Shown here in pieces: positions 8,544-17,294 of a DNA stretch of 37,591 nucleotides. Both the position numbers and the translations under genes were made by a program. Source of the DNA: Bacillota bacterium (GTDB lineage Bacteria > Bacillota > Clostridia > Saccharofermentanales > DTU023); contig JAEWFX010000064.1 in NCBI GenBank assembly GCA_023388605.1, forward strand, positions 1-37,591. The letters run 5' to 3'. Numbering within the stretch: position 1 is the stretch's first letter; every line of letters begins with the position of its first letter. A model generated the notes under the pieces. The model ran no database searches. It saw only the letters and a program-made list of their open reading frames with translations, and had not been told where the DNA came from.

Positions 8544-9601
8544 CAACAAGCTCCTCCTTCACGGAATTGACGCAAGAAGCGTAGATCGTTTTCGTAGAAA
8601 TTACGGATATCCTTGATGTTGTACTTGCCCATGGCCACACGTTCTACACCGACGCCGAAAGCAAAACCCGAATAACGTTCTGGATCGATATTGCAATTGG
8701 CGAGAACTTCGGGGTGAACCATACCGGCACCTAAAATCTCTATCCAACCTTCACCGCGGCAGGTAGAACAACTCTCTGAACGTCCACCACAAGTCCAACA
8801 AGAAATATCTACTTCACAGCTAGGTTCAGTGAAAGGGAAATGATGGGGACGCAATCTTATCTTGGCTTGTTCACCGAATATCTTTTTGGCGAACATTCTG
8901 AGTGAAGCTACAAGATCCGACATGCTGATGCCCTCATCGACTACTAGGCCTTCGATTTGGTGAAAAACTGGCGAATGCGTGGCGTCGAGAGCATCTGAAC
9001 GGTAGACCTTACCTGGACAGATAACTCTTATAGGCGGACGCTGACTCTGCATCACGCGGATTTGTACCGGCGAAGTCTGAGAACGTAATAACAATTCATC
9101 GGTGATATAAAAAGTATCTTGATCGTCACGAGCAGGATGTCCCTTAGGGATACGCAACATCTCAAAATTATAATAATCTAATTCTATTTCTGGGCCTTCA
9201 GCTACTTCAAAACCTAGGCCTACAAACACATCAGTGAACTGATCCATCAACTGAGTCAGCGGATGACGATTGCCACAGTGAGGACAATGACCCGGCACTG
9301 TAACATCGATGACTTCGGCTTTTAATTGTTCAGCTTCAGCGGCGGCGAGAAGCTCATTCTTCTTGCTCTGCAGCTGCTCTTCTACCAGGGTTCTGACTTT
9401 ATTAGATTCTTGACCGAAGACTGGGCGCTCTTCAGCAGACAATTTGCCCATGTGCTTCATAATACCAGTGATCTTGCCTTTTTTACCTAAAAAAGCTACA
9501 CGTAAAGCATCGAGATCATCGGCATTATCAACGCTTTGTAACTGTTCGTTGAACTCGCTAGCAAGAGCTTGGAGTTCTTGAATCAAAGCTTCCATATCCA
9601 A
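8543..9601 (-). CDS. pheS: Phenylalanine--tRNA ligase alpha subunit
   Basis: This 352-residue protein is the catalytic class II aminoacyl-tRNA synthetase subunit. It has the N-terminal coiled coil (about residues 5-90), the class II core with VYRSDALDATHSPVFHQIEG, and the motif 3 region with FGVGVERVAM. It also has two Cys clusters, CPHCGNRH near residue 106 and CWTCGGRSESCSTCRGEGW near residue 274; Cys-rich inserts before GWIEILGAGMVHP are common in Firmicutes PheS and probably bind zinc. An AGGTAGG site precedes the ATG. The 47-base gap upstream is too short for a T-box leader, so there is no sign of tRNA-dependent attenuation here. Confidence 0.97.
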   Translation of the reverse strand: MDMEALIQELQALASEFNEQLQSVDNADDLDALRVAFLGKKGKITGIMKHMGKLSAEERPVFGQESNKVRTLVEEQLQSKKNELLAAAEAEQLKAEVIDVTVPGHCPHCGNRHPLTQLMDQFTDVFVGLGFEVAEGPEIELDYYNFEMLRIPKGHPARDDQDTFYITDELLLRSQTSPVQIRVMQSQRPPIRVICPGKVYRSDALDATHSPVFHQIEGLVVDEGISMSDLVASLRMFAKKIFGEQAKIRLRPHHFPFTEPSCEVDISCWTCGGRSESCSTCRGEGWIEILGAGMVHPEVLANCNIDPERYSGFAFGVGVERVAMGKYNIKDIRNFYENDLRFLRQFREGGAC

Positions 9602-9648
9602 ACCTACCTCGTATAGTATTCGTCTAATAATACAATAATATAGATGGA

Positions 9649-10350
9649 TTATCTTGCTTTTAGATAAAAATTATGATCTAACAGATAGCCCAGAGTGCAA
9701 ACATCACCATGACCTGCCATCACCGGCAATTCACGATCTAAATTACGCAGTATGCCATCTAAGATAGTCAGAGATTGCTTCATCTCCTTGACGTCACTGG
9801 TGACTAGGTCAACTCTTCCCACACTGTCATCGAAGATGGTATCGCCGCTGATCAAGAGGATCAATTCTCCGTTGCTGACCAGCTTGCCGTCGACTAAATC
9901 ACAGTGAAAATCTTCGTTCTCAGGCTTTTTGAACAGAAAAAGGCAACTGCTTCCATGAGTGTGACCTGGTGTATTCAAGGCCCAGAACACATAATCTTCA
10001 CCTAGATCTATGGTCTCGCGATCTCCGTAATAATAATCAGCTGGCGAAAAAGTACGAGCAGGTCCGAACATCGGCGAACAATTGGCTACAGGATCATGTA
10101 ACAGATAATCGTCGCGTTTAGGACATAACAATTTAACTTTTTTCTCATCGTGCCAATAAGGCAACTCGATAATATGATCGTAGTGTGCATGCGTCAGCAA
10201 GAGCATGTCTACATCTTCTTCAAGACGTAGCGAAGGATCTATCAACACCTTGAAACCATCTAGATTGAGCAGATAAGCATTAGCTCGGAAACCGGCCCCA
10301 GCAAACTCAGTTCCAGGGTAAAAAGTAACGATATCGGGCAATATACTCAA
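9649..10350 (-). CDS. Metallo-beta-lactamase fold hydrolase (glyoxalase II-like)
   Basis: This 233-residue protein has the metal-binding signature THAHYDH (HxHxDH) near residue 53, a second histidine in TPGHTHGSS, the aspartate in SGDTIFDDSVGR, and the final histidine in AGHGD. The GDTIF-type sequence resembles the YcbL/glyoxalase II-like subgroup that hydrolyses thioesters, but the substrate cannot be read from the sequence. It starts 9 bases after a degenerate methylglyoxal synthase gene; a glyoxalase-type hydrolase next to an mgsA homologue is suggestive, though that neighbour looks inactive. Confidence 0.85.
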   Translation of the reverse strand: MSILPDIVTFYPGTEFAGAGFRANAYLLNLDGFKVLIDPSLRLEEDVDMLLLTHAHYDHIIELPYWHDEKKVKLLCPKRDDYLLHDPVANCSPMFGPARTFSPADYYYGDRETIDLGEDYVFWALNTPGHTHGSSCLFLFKKPENEDFHCDLVDGKLVSNGELILLISGDTIFDDSVGRVDLVTSDVKEMKQSLTILDGILRNLDRELPVMAGHGDVCTLGYLLDHNFYLKAR

Positions 10351-10359
10351 AATAAACCT

Positions 10360-10746
10360 CTAAATCAATGTGCGCCAATCCAGATCGCCACGTTCAATAC
10401 CCATGACGAGAACTTCTGCCGAAGCTAGATTGGTAGCATAGGGAATTATATTGATATCGCAAGCACGCAACAGATCATTGCCTGAAGCATAGTTGATGGC
10501 TTGGGGGTCACGCAGATAGATAACTGCATCTACTTCGTTGTAATTAGCCAGAGAAGCTAATTGTTGACCACCGGCAGCGACATCGGCATTGATGGACTGA
10601 ATGTTGAGCCCACTGTGCTCCTTGATCAGGTGAGCGATATTGAAGAGTGAAAGTAATTGGTGCTTTTCGAATATATGTGTATAGGCGATGCATAAATTAA
10701 CTAGCAAATCATATTTACGATTATCTGCCAACAGAATTATATTCAT
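10360..10746 (-). CDS. Methylglyoxal synthase-like protein with a degenerate active site
   Basis: The start chosen is ATG 10746, with GTAGGTG about 6 bases upstream, giving 128 residues; an upstream ATG at 10821 would add 25 Cys-rich residues unlike the family. The family match is clear at the ends: NLCIAYTHIFEKH near residue 17 and PYATNLASAEVLVMGIERG near residue 102, as in clostridial MgsA. The active site is not conserved. The early histidine of the AHD motif is Asp8, the TGTTG phosphate loop is replaced by SLFNI, the GGDQQ motif reads AGGQQ with Gly60 at the catalytic aspartate, and the PHxPD segment is shortened to NYASGND. Only Asp80 in RDP remains. It probably does not make methylglyoxal and may be a structural or regulatory relic. 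It sits after mrdA, where clostridial mgsA is often found. Confidence 0.8.
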   Translation of the reverse strand: MNIILLADNRKYDLLVNLCIAYTHIFEKHQLLSLFNIAHLIKEHSGLNIQSINADVAAGGQQLASLANYNEVDAVIYLRDPQAINYASGNDLLRACDINIIPYATNLASAEVLVMGIERGDLDWRTLI

Positions 10747-10832
10747 AATGCACCTACTACTTGTTAAAAATTTATACTCTAATACTATACATCCTGCACA
10801 ACAATAACAAGCTATAAGCAATTATTGTTGTT

Positions 10833-13115
10833 TTATTCGCCGATAATAGCCGGTGCGTAGTTAGGCAGTGGAGCGAACTCTTCAGCGTTAAAATAACCGT
10901 CATACATACGACGAGCGATGGGTGCTAGATAATCACCGACAGTAGCATCCTGCACCATGATGGCGATCGCAACTTGCGGATCATCAGTGGGAGCATAGCT
11001 CACGTACATAGCATTGGTCATCAGACCGTCTCCAGTATTGTTGATAACTTCTGCCGAACCAGTCTTAGCTGATACATCTATCGAATAGTTTTGGAAGCAA
11101 TACTGAGTGTTGTAACCACCGTAATTCTTGAGATTTCGCATACCCTGGCGAACCATGGCTATACTCTCTTCTTTGAACCCTAAAGGCTCAACGATAATAT
11201 TTTCAGGGCGTACTACCTTGCCGGCAGGATTGGTTATTTCCTTGATTACATGTGGCACTACTAATTTATTGGTAGCTACACCTGCAGTAGCCCTCACCAA
11301 CTGAATCAAGGTGTAAGCATTGTCGAACTGACCGATAGAAGTCTGACAGGTATCCGCTGGGAACCAGATCTTATCTTCGTCCTTTTCACGGGTTAACTGC
11401 TTGAGTTCACGACTGGAAGTGTAACCCTTTACTTCGTAAGGAAGATCGATGCCAGAATACTCACCTAAGCCAAAACGTTTGGCAGTCGCACTGATCTGAT
11501 CGATGCCAGTATCCAAACCCAGTTTATAGAAATAGATATTACAAGACGTGACTAGAGCTTCGGTCAAATCGATGGGGCCGTGGCCATCTACTGGACGCTC
11601 AAAACAACTCCACTCGATCTCAGCTATTTCTTCTGTACCATTACAGACATATGTAGAACTACCTGGGGTTATCACACCTTTTTCGATGGCAGCTACAGAT
11701 GTGAACGGCTTAAAGGTAGAGCCAGGAGTGTATATCTCTGAGATACAGCGATTGAGCAGAGGTTTATTGGTTTTATCATTGAGATATTCTTGAACTTTTT
11801 TCTCTGCCTGCGGATCAGTGCTGGCCATAGCAAAGTCTTGAGGATTATAGCTGGGGATAGAATCCATGGCTAAGACAGCTCCTGTTTTGACATCCATCAT
11901 AACTGCGCCTAAAGCACTCGCTTTACCTAATTTCGCATCACGGTGATATCTTTCACTCTCCAATAAAGCTTTATGAGTGATATCTTGCATCTTCTTCGAC
12001 AGGGTCAGACGAACAGTAGATCCGTTTTCTACAGGGATTCCGCCGGCAGCTTCAACGAAACTGTCGGTGATGGTCTCACTGCTCTGATCTACACCTTGAC
12101 GTTCTCTCTCTTCTCGCCAGATCGAGTAAGGGATGCTGCCCGACTTACCGTGTAGATAAGGTTCTGCCACGTATTCGACGCCTGACTTACCGATGGTATC
12201 GTCGACACTGTAATCCTTGTTTCCCATCTCCTGCATCTCTTGATCGTTGATTCGACCTGTATAGCCGAGAGCATGAGCGAATAACAAAGCATCTTCGGTG
12301 TAGCGACGCTGAGATGCATCGATGATGACGGCTCCTCGGTAGCGTTCATTTTGTTCGGTCACAATGGACTTGATCTCATCATTGATAGGGCCTCCCAACA
12401 AAACGGGCTGACCTTGAACAAAATGCCAATTGTCCTTGAGGATTAGGTAGCGCATGAGGACGATGTAATAATCCTCCTCAGGAGTGAAGAACCGGTCTGC
12501 CGTGTCGCGATCTTCAATTTTAAATTTATCGAACACAAGATATTGGAAAAATGCATCTGGATCGAGCTTGACCTTCTCCTTATCTTCTGACTTGCTGTCC
12601 TTAGACTTGAGATCGAAAAGATCCTTTTTCTGCTGCCAAGATTCAATTTCCTCCATCTCCTGCTTAAACACAAACTTGCCGGTGTAAGTCATATGATTTT
12701 CGGCATCTGAAGAAAAATATTCTTCGATACCTTTGGCCAACTTGATATTGCGATCACGCAAAAGATAAAAATAATCCAGCAGCATAGCGTTCAGCTTCCT
12801 GCCTTCCAACTTGCTATCCGCTAAATAAAGCTGTGGCTCGCTCACCGAATAAGCTAGAGATAGACCTTCGGAGTCTACGATATCACCACGTTTAGGAGGC
12901 AGGCGAAAAGTATTTGCTTGTCCCTTGGTCTCATCGATACCCGTATTCTGCTGTTCGGAACGGATGATGATCATCGAAGTACGCAGCAAAATCATACAAG
13001 TTACAACGATGAAGCAGACAGCTAAAAATAAGTAGCGGAAACGGAAAAAGGAATTTCTTCTACTCTTATTCTCATCTGATTTTTCTGACTTTGTGACAAA
13101 AGATTTTTCGGTCAT
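10833..13115 (-). CDS. mrdA: Class B penicillin-binding protein 2 (peptidoglycan transpeptidase)
   Basis: This 760-residue protein has one N-terminal membrane segment (about residues 27-52), the PBP dimerisation region with RGDIVDSEG near residue 76, and a C-terminal transpeptidase domain. The catalytic motifs are all present: STFK (Ser466, Lys469), SCN (524-526) and KTG (684-686). A charged insert rich in Lys, Asp and Glu lies at about 150-205. It follows mreC and mreD, as expected for the elongation transpeptidase, and has GGGAGAAGAT before the ATG. Its role is to cross-link peptidoglycan outside the membrane during wall elongation, with RodA (not in this window). Confidence 0.94.
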   Translation of the reverse strand: MTEKSFVTKSEKSDENKSRRNSFFRFRYLFLAVCFIVVTCMILLRTSMIIIRSEQQNTGIDETKGQANTFRLPPKRGDIVDSEGLSLAYSVSEPQLYLADSKLEGRKLNAMLLDYFYLLRDRNIKLAKGIEEYFSSDAENHMTYTGKFVFKQEMEEIESWQQKKDLFDLKSKDSKSEDKEKVKLDPDAFFQYLVFDKFKIEDRDTADRFFTPEEDYYIVLMRYLILKDNWHFVQGQPVLLGGPINDEIKSIVTEQNERYRGAVIIDASQRRYTEDALLFAHALGYTGRINDQEMQEMGNKDYSVDDTIGKSGVEYVAEPYLHGKSGSIPYSIWREERERQGVDQSSETITDSFVEAAGGIPVENGSTVRLTLSKKMQDITHKALLESERYHRDAKLGKASALGAVMMDVKTGAVLAMDSIPSYNPQDFAMASTDPQAEKKVQEYLNDKTNKPLLNRCISEIYTPGSTFKPFTSVAAIEKGVITPGSSTYVCNGTEEIAEIEWSCFERPVDGHGPIDLTEALVTSCNIYFYKLGLDTGIDQISATAKRFGLGEYSGIDLPYEVKGYTSSRELKQLTREKDEDKIWFPADTCQTSIGQFDNAYTLIQLVRATAGVATNKLVVPHVIKEITNPAGKVVRPENIIVEPLGFKEESIAMVRQGMRNLKNYGGYNTQYCFQNYSIDVSAKTGSAEVINNTGDGLMTNAMYVSYAPTDDPQVAIAIMVQDATVGDYLAPIARRMYDGYFNAEEFAPLPNYAPAIIGE

Positions 13116-13127
13116 ATCTTCTCCCAG

Positions 13128-13697
13128 CTAGATAGCTGTAGGTTCTTCTGCATATTCTGCTTCGATCACCGCCACGAAAGGAAGTGGTTTGAGGACGTAG
13201 CGAACTAACACTGCCAGTGCCATCGCCGCAAATACATTTATAAATACTGACACATGTAGGTATCTTAATACTGACTTCACAAAGTCTACATATACGAAAC
13301 CTACGAGACTGTTGCGCAATAAGCCTAGAGCCAGCGTCATGGCGATATATATGCCAAACATCAACAAATACTGCAACGGGAAAAAACTCAGTTTGCGATC
13401 GAATTGACGTGCAAAAAATTTAGCTGCCAAAATTCCTGTGAGCATGGAGATCAACATACCGCTGCCAAAAAATCTAGCGAACAACAAATCACGCAGAAAA
13501 CCGCAAGCTAATCCCACTGTCATGCCTGATTTTTCACCGTAAAAATAACCAGCCACCCATGGTAGCAACAGCAGCCAATCCATGCGTTGGGAACCGATGA
13601 AAGTGGCAGGAAAATTGAGAGTTGCCAGCACAAAAGTCAACAATATGGCCAACAGCCACATACCCTCTGCACGATGCTTGCGCAATCTCTTGATCAT
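13128..13697 (-). CDS. mreD: Rod shape-determining membrane protein MreD
   Basis: This 189-residue protein is almost entirely hydrophobic, with about five membrane segments, and contains the MreD-like region GLACGFLRDLLFARFFGSGML. MreD works with MreC and PBP2 in the elongasome. Its ATG overlaps the mreC stop by four bases (ATGA), and mrdA starts 12 bases after its stop, so mreC-mreD-mrdA is a coupled unit. No motif beyond the family hydrophobic pattern is visible. Confidence 0.88.
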   Translation of the reverse strand: MIKRLRKHRAEGMWLLAILLTFVLATLNFPATFIGSQRMDWLLLLPWVAGYFYGEKSGMTVGLACGFLRDLLFARFFGSGMLISMLTGILAAKFFARQFDRKLSFFPLQYLLMFGIYIAMTLALGLLRNSLVGFVYVDFVKSVLRYLHVSVFINVFAAMALAVLVRYVLKPLPFVAVIEAEYAEEPTAI

Positions 13698-14563
13698 TCC
13701 TGCGTCGCCCCTACAGCCTCTGAACTTGTGCCAGTCAAAACGAATACAATGTTGGTGGCGGCGAAATTAGCATTAGGCTGCACCAATGCTCGACGCTCGC
13801 CTTCGACATCGTCAGGCAACAACTCACTGACAGTACCGATCACTAAGCCTTTAGGGAATAGACCACCAGTACCTCCTGTGACCACGCTGTCACCGACAGC
13901 GATTTTAGCATCTTTAGGTATCTGATCGATGATGCAAAAACCGTGCGGACCATAAGCCGAATCACCACGCAAACGAAAATGATGTCCTTCATCGTTGACA
14001 TTTATAGCATCGCAGGCAAAACCCGCATGAGTGATAGGTAGGATTTTAGCTGTAAGTCGATCAGATGAATGGATCTTGCCGAAGAGATTGCCCTGTTCAT
14101 CTAGAACCGTATAGCGTACATTATCACCGGCTGAACCCATAGTAAAACCCTGATCGATACGGTACATATCAGCGTCATCATTGAGTGGTCTCTCTAAAAT
14201 ATTACTGGCGACAATGGCGGTATTCTGATAGATATCTTTCAATTTGTAAGAATCTTTGATCTGGTGATAGGTTGCGAGATCAGAGATATTTTTCTGAAGT
14301 TCCAAACGCAAGGAAACATTTTCCTGACGTACAGCATCTAATTCGGCCTGTAATTTCTCATTCTCAGAGACAGCGCCAAAATATTTAGTGACTCGTTTGC
14401 TAGTTTTCTGAACCAGACGTTCAACCGGTTTGAGCAATGCATTGAAGGGTGCTGACAACACACTATCGCCGCCCTCCGGCAAACTGCTCGAGACTATACA
14501 TATCAAGAGAATGATGCTGATCAGTGCGACAGATATAAGTTGTGTGCGTCGACTTTTCTTCAT
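13694..14563 (-). CDS. mreC: Rod shape-determining protein MreC
   Basis: This 289-residue protein has a short basic N-terminus, one membrane helix (about 8-28), a coiled coil at about 62-95 and a C-terminal beta-rich domain with GDSVVTGGTGGLFPKGLVIG, typical of MreC. MreC lies outside the membrane and links PBP2 to the cytoskeletal elongation complex. GGAG precedes the ATG. In many Firmicutes the order is radC-mreB-mreC-mreD; here only 45 bases separate radC and mreC and there is no mreB, which is notable. Confidence 0.93.
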   Translation of the reverse strand: MKKSRRTQLISVALISIILLICIVSSSLPEGGDSVLSAPFNALLKPVERLVQKTSKRVTKYFGAVSENEKLQAELDAVRQENVSLRLELQKNISDLATYHQIKDSYKLKDIYQNTAIVASNILERPLNDDADMYRIDQGFTMGSAGDNVRYTVLDEQGNLFGKIHSSDRLTAKILPITHAGFACDAINVNDEGHHFRLRGDSAYGPHGFCIIDQIPKDAKIAVGDSVVTGGTGGLFPKGLVIGTVSELLPDDVEGERRALVQPNANFAATNIVFVLTGTSSEAVGATQE

Positions 14564-14608
14564 GTATTTACTCCAATCGATAATCGATTATAACACAGTC
14601 ATACTAGC

Positions 14609-15280
14609 TTAGTAGTAGCCCCTTTCACGCATACTCAGAGATTGAGGATCACCGATAATTATGTGGTCTATTACCTGTATCCCTAACTCTATGCCTACAC
14701 GTGACAGTTCTTTGGTAGCCTGTATATCTGATTCGCTGGGAGTGGGATCTCCACTGGGATGGTTGTGAGCTAGTATGATGGTATGAGAATTCGCTTTGAG
14801 CGCTGGTCTGAAAACATCTCTAGGGATCACCGAAGTAGAATTGAGACCACCTAGCGATATACGTTCGTGGCGAATCAGCCGCTTACGTACATCTAAGAGT
14901 AGAACTAACAATTCCTCATTGCTGCTCTTGGCGATCAGGGGCTCTAGATACGCTATGGCAGCGATCGGATTGTCGATGACTATCTCTTTTTTGTCGGGAT
15001 TGCGCAAACGCAGACCTAGTTCTGCAACTGCTTTAAGTTTGACGGCTTTGGCTCTGCCTATACCGTTGAATTCCAATAATTCTTCGACAGATGATTCATA
15101 GAGAAAACTCAGACCTTGTTGTTGGCAGATAATCTTTTGTGCTAATTCTAGAGCACTCATTTCACGGTTTCCCGTGCCTAAGATAATCGCCAACAACTCA
15201 GCATCATTCAGAGCTTTAGCTCCTTCTATAATCATCTTCTCATAGGGTCTATTGTTGCTTGGCCAATCTTGAATTCGCAT
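14609..15280 (-). CDS. radC: RadC family JAMM-domain protein
   Basis: This 223-residue protein has a helix-hairpin-helix-like N-terminal part (ELLEFNGIGRAKAVKLKA, about 66-83) and a C-terminal JAMM/MPN+ domain with HNHPSGDPTPSESD (about 172-185) and DHIIIG. These fit RadC fully. The metal-binding residues are intact, but the biochemical role of the family is not settled. The 110-base gap to asnS contains no gene; it has AT-rich stretches and a small TCTGA/TCAGA inverted repeat but no clear promoter or terminator. AGAGG lies 6 bases before the ATG. Confidence 0.95.
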   Translation of the reverse strand: MRIQDWPSNNRPYEKMIIEGAKALNDAELLAIILGTGNREMSALELAQKIICQQQGLSFLYESSVEELLEFNGIGRAKAVKLKAVAELGLRLRNPDKKEIVIDNPIAAIAYLEPLIAKSSNEELLVLLLDVRKRLIRHERISLGGLNSTSVIPRDVFRPALKANSHTIILAHNHPSGDPTPSESDIQATKELSRVGIELGIQVIDHIIIGDPQSLSMRERGYY

Positions 15281-15390
15281 CGTTAACCTCTTTTCTGTGC
15301 GGAGATCAACTGATTTGAATTAAAATAAAGCAAAATTTTTCTGACGTATAATCTGACTATTTCTCAGACCATCATTAACTGAAACTAGTT

Positions 15391-16785
15391 TTAGAATTCA
15401 GCATGCCCGGTAGTTCTCGGGAAAGGTATGACATCACGTATGTTGCTGACACCTGTCAAATACATGATCAGACGCTCAAATCCGAGACCATAGCCCGCGT
15501 GCTTGACTGTACCGAATTCTCTGAGTTCTAAGTACCAGCTATAGGCTTCCTCATTTAAACCCAATTCCTGAATACGCTTACGTAGCTTGACAGGATCTTC
15601 TTCACGCTGACTACCTCCGATCAACTCGCCGACACCAGGCACTAATAAATCCATAGCTGCGACAGTCTTGCCGTCGTCATTCTGTTTCATATAGAAAGAT
15701 TTAATCTCTTTAGGATAATCGGTGACAAATACCGGCTTGCCGATAGCTTTTTCAGTCAGATAGCGTTCATGCTCAGTCTGCAAGTCGCAACCCCATGAGA
15801 CAGGGTAGTCAAATTTGACATCTGCCTCGGCGAGAATTTCTATGGCCTCAGTATAAGTGATATGAGCAAAATCACTGTTTACCAAAGTCTCTAAACGCTG
15901 GAGCAGACCCTTGTCGATGAATTGATTGAGGAACTTTAATTCATCTGAACAATGATCGAGCACATGCCTGATGACGTGCTTAAGCATATCTTCTGCTACC
16001 TGCATATTGTCATTTAGATCTGCGAATGACATCTCGGGCTCAATCATCCAAAACTCAGCGGCATGACGTGGAGTATTGGAGTGTTCAGCACGGAATGTAG
16101 GGCCAAAAGTGTAGACATCTCGGAAAGCTAGGGCATATGCTTCAGCCGACAACTGACCGCTGACTGTCAGATAGGTGCGTTTACCAAAAAAGTCCTGGTG
16201 AAAATCAACTTTACCCTGGTCGTCGAGTGGCAATTTGTCTTGATCCAAAGTAGTTACCATAAACATGGCACCTGCACCTTCAGCATCACTCTCGGTAATC
16301 AAGGGAGTGTGCACATAGACGAAATTGCGTTGATGGAAGAATTCGTGCAGAGCAAAAGCTGCTTCCGAGCGGATACGGAACACTGCTTGGAAGAGATTGG
16401 TGCGTGGTCTCAAGTGTGCGATGGTACGCAAGAATTCCGGTGTATGACGTTTGGGCTGTAAAGGATAATTGACGGGGCAGGCACCGAGACAAGTTACGCT
16501 TTTCACCTTGAGTTCACAGGGCTGTTTGGCATCGGGAGTCAGCACTAACTCACCGACAGCTTCAATGGAACAGCCTGTAGTCAGAGCTGCCACTCTGTCA
16601 TATTCCTCGCCGAGATCAGCACGGGTAAACACCAATTGCAAGGGAGTAAAACCGCTACCATCATGCAAGACGATGAAGCCGAATTCTTTTTGGTCGCGTA
16701 CAGTGCGTACCCAACCACTTACTTCCAGTGTTTTGCCGGCGTATTTTTGACAATCACGATAGATTTCTTGGACAGTGATCGACAT
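15391..16785 (-). CDS. asnS: Asparagine--tRNA ligase
   Basis: This 464-residue protein is a class IIb aminoacyl-tRNA synthetase. The N-terminal OB fold binds the anticodon (EVSGWVRTVRDQKEFGFIVL, about 22-41). Motif 2 contains FRAEHSNTPRHAAEFWMIEP and motif 3 GYGLGFERLIMYLTG, followed by RDVIPFPRT. The ending GHAEF and the absence of the insert typical of bacterial AspRS favour AsnRS. GGAG precedes the ATG. It follows the SEC-C protein gene by 8 bases and so is probably cotranscribed with comEC-holA. Confidence 0.96.
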   Translation of the reverse strand: MSITVQEIYRDCQKYAGKTLEVSGWVRTVRDQKEFGFIVLHDGSGFTPLQLVFTRADLGEEYDRVAALTTGCSIEAVGELVLTPDAKQPCELKVKSVTCLGACPVNYPLQPKRHTPEFLRTIAHLRPRTNLFQAVFRIRSEAAFALHEFFHQRNFVYVHTPLITESDAEGAGAMFMVTTLDQDKLPLDDQGKVDFHQDFFGKRTYLTVSGQLSAEAYALAFRDVYTFGPTFRAEHSNTPRHAAEFWMIEPEMSFADLNDNMQVAEDMLKHVIRHVLDHCSDELKFLNQFIDKGLLQRLETLVNSDFAHITYTEAIEILAEADVKFDYPVSWGCDLQTEHERYLTEKAIGKPVFVTDYPKEIKSFYMKQNDDGKTVAAMDLLVPGVGELIGGSQREEDPVKLRKRIQELGLNEEAYSWYLELREFGTVKHAGYGLGFERLIMYLTGVSNIRDVIPFPRTTGHAEF

Positions 16786-16793
16786 ATCAACTC

Positions 16794-17294
16794 CTACTTA
16801 CCACAACATTTTTTATATTTCTTACCACTACCACAGATGCAAGGATCATTGCGTCCGATCTTCTCGTGGTGACGGGTAACTTCTTCGCGCCAACGTCCGA
16901 TTAACTCACGACGTTCTTCATCGCTGAGAACACCGTCCCATTCAGTTAATTCATACAACCATTTAGCCTTAGCACGACGCATAGCCAAGAACAATTCAGA
17001 GAAATCGATCTCAAAATCAACTTCGCTGTCATCGTTGAGATCAGCCAAAGGCAATTCCTGTTTGAGTGCAGGGGTCATGCCATCTAAGAAACCGATGAAG
17101 ATAACCTTCTCGTCTCCAAATCCTAACTCTTTGGCCAGGCAGGCAAATGTACCTTGCCAACGAGCCTGTTTCTCAGCCAGAATCTTGCGATATGCTTCAG
17201 TCTCTAATTCATAGTAACGATGTATGGTTTCAGCATTTTGTTGCTGAGCATGAGCATCGCTGAACATGCTCTCCCATTGTGCTAAATAACTCAT
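16794..17294 (-). CDS. SEC-C zinc-motif protein of unknown function
   Basis: This 166-residue protein is mostly charged helix and ends in IGRNDPCICGSGKKYKKCC, nearly identical to the C-terminal SEC-C zinc motif of the SecA in this same window (IGRNDPCWCGSGKKYKNCH). The N-terminal 140 residues match no domain I know. SEC-C motifs bind zinc and often mediate protein or ribosome contacts, but no enzyme activity can be proposed. Its ATG overlaps the holA stop (ATGA), so it is translated with holA. Confidence 0.8.
   Translation of the reverse strand: MSYLAQWESMFSDAHAQQQNAETIHRYYELETEAYRKILAEKQARWQGTFACLAKELGFGDEKVIFIGFLDGMTPALKQELPLADLNDDSEVDFEIDFSELFLAMRRAKAKWLYELTEWDGVLSDEERRELIGRWREEVTRHHEKIGRNDPCICGSGKKYKKCCGK

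Noticed and set aside
8544..8549. In-frame TTG as a pheT start
   Set aside because: It lies only 3 bases after AGGAGG, whereas the ATG at 8543 has normal spacing and matches the family start.
8750..8830. Cys-rich insert in PheS as a novelty
   Set aside because: Cys-rich inserts before the GWIEILG motif are common in Firmicutes PheS.
10747..10821. Longer mgsA-like frame with a Cys-rich N-terminus
   Set aside because: The ATG at 10746 has a Shine-Dalgarno and matches the MgsA start; the extension looks like translated leader.
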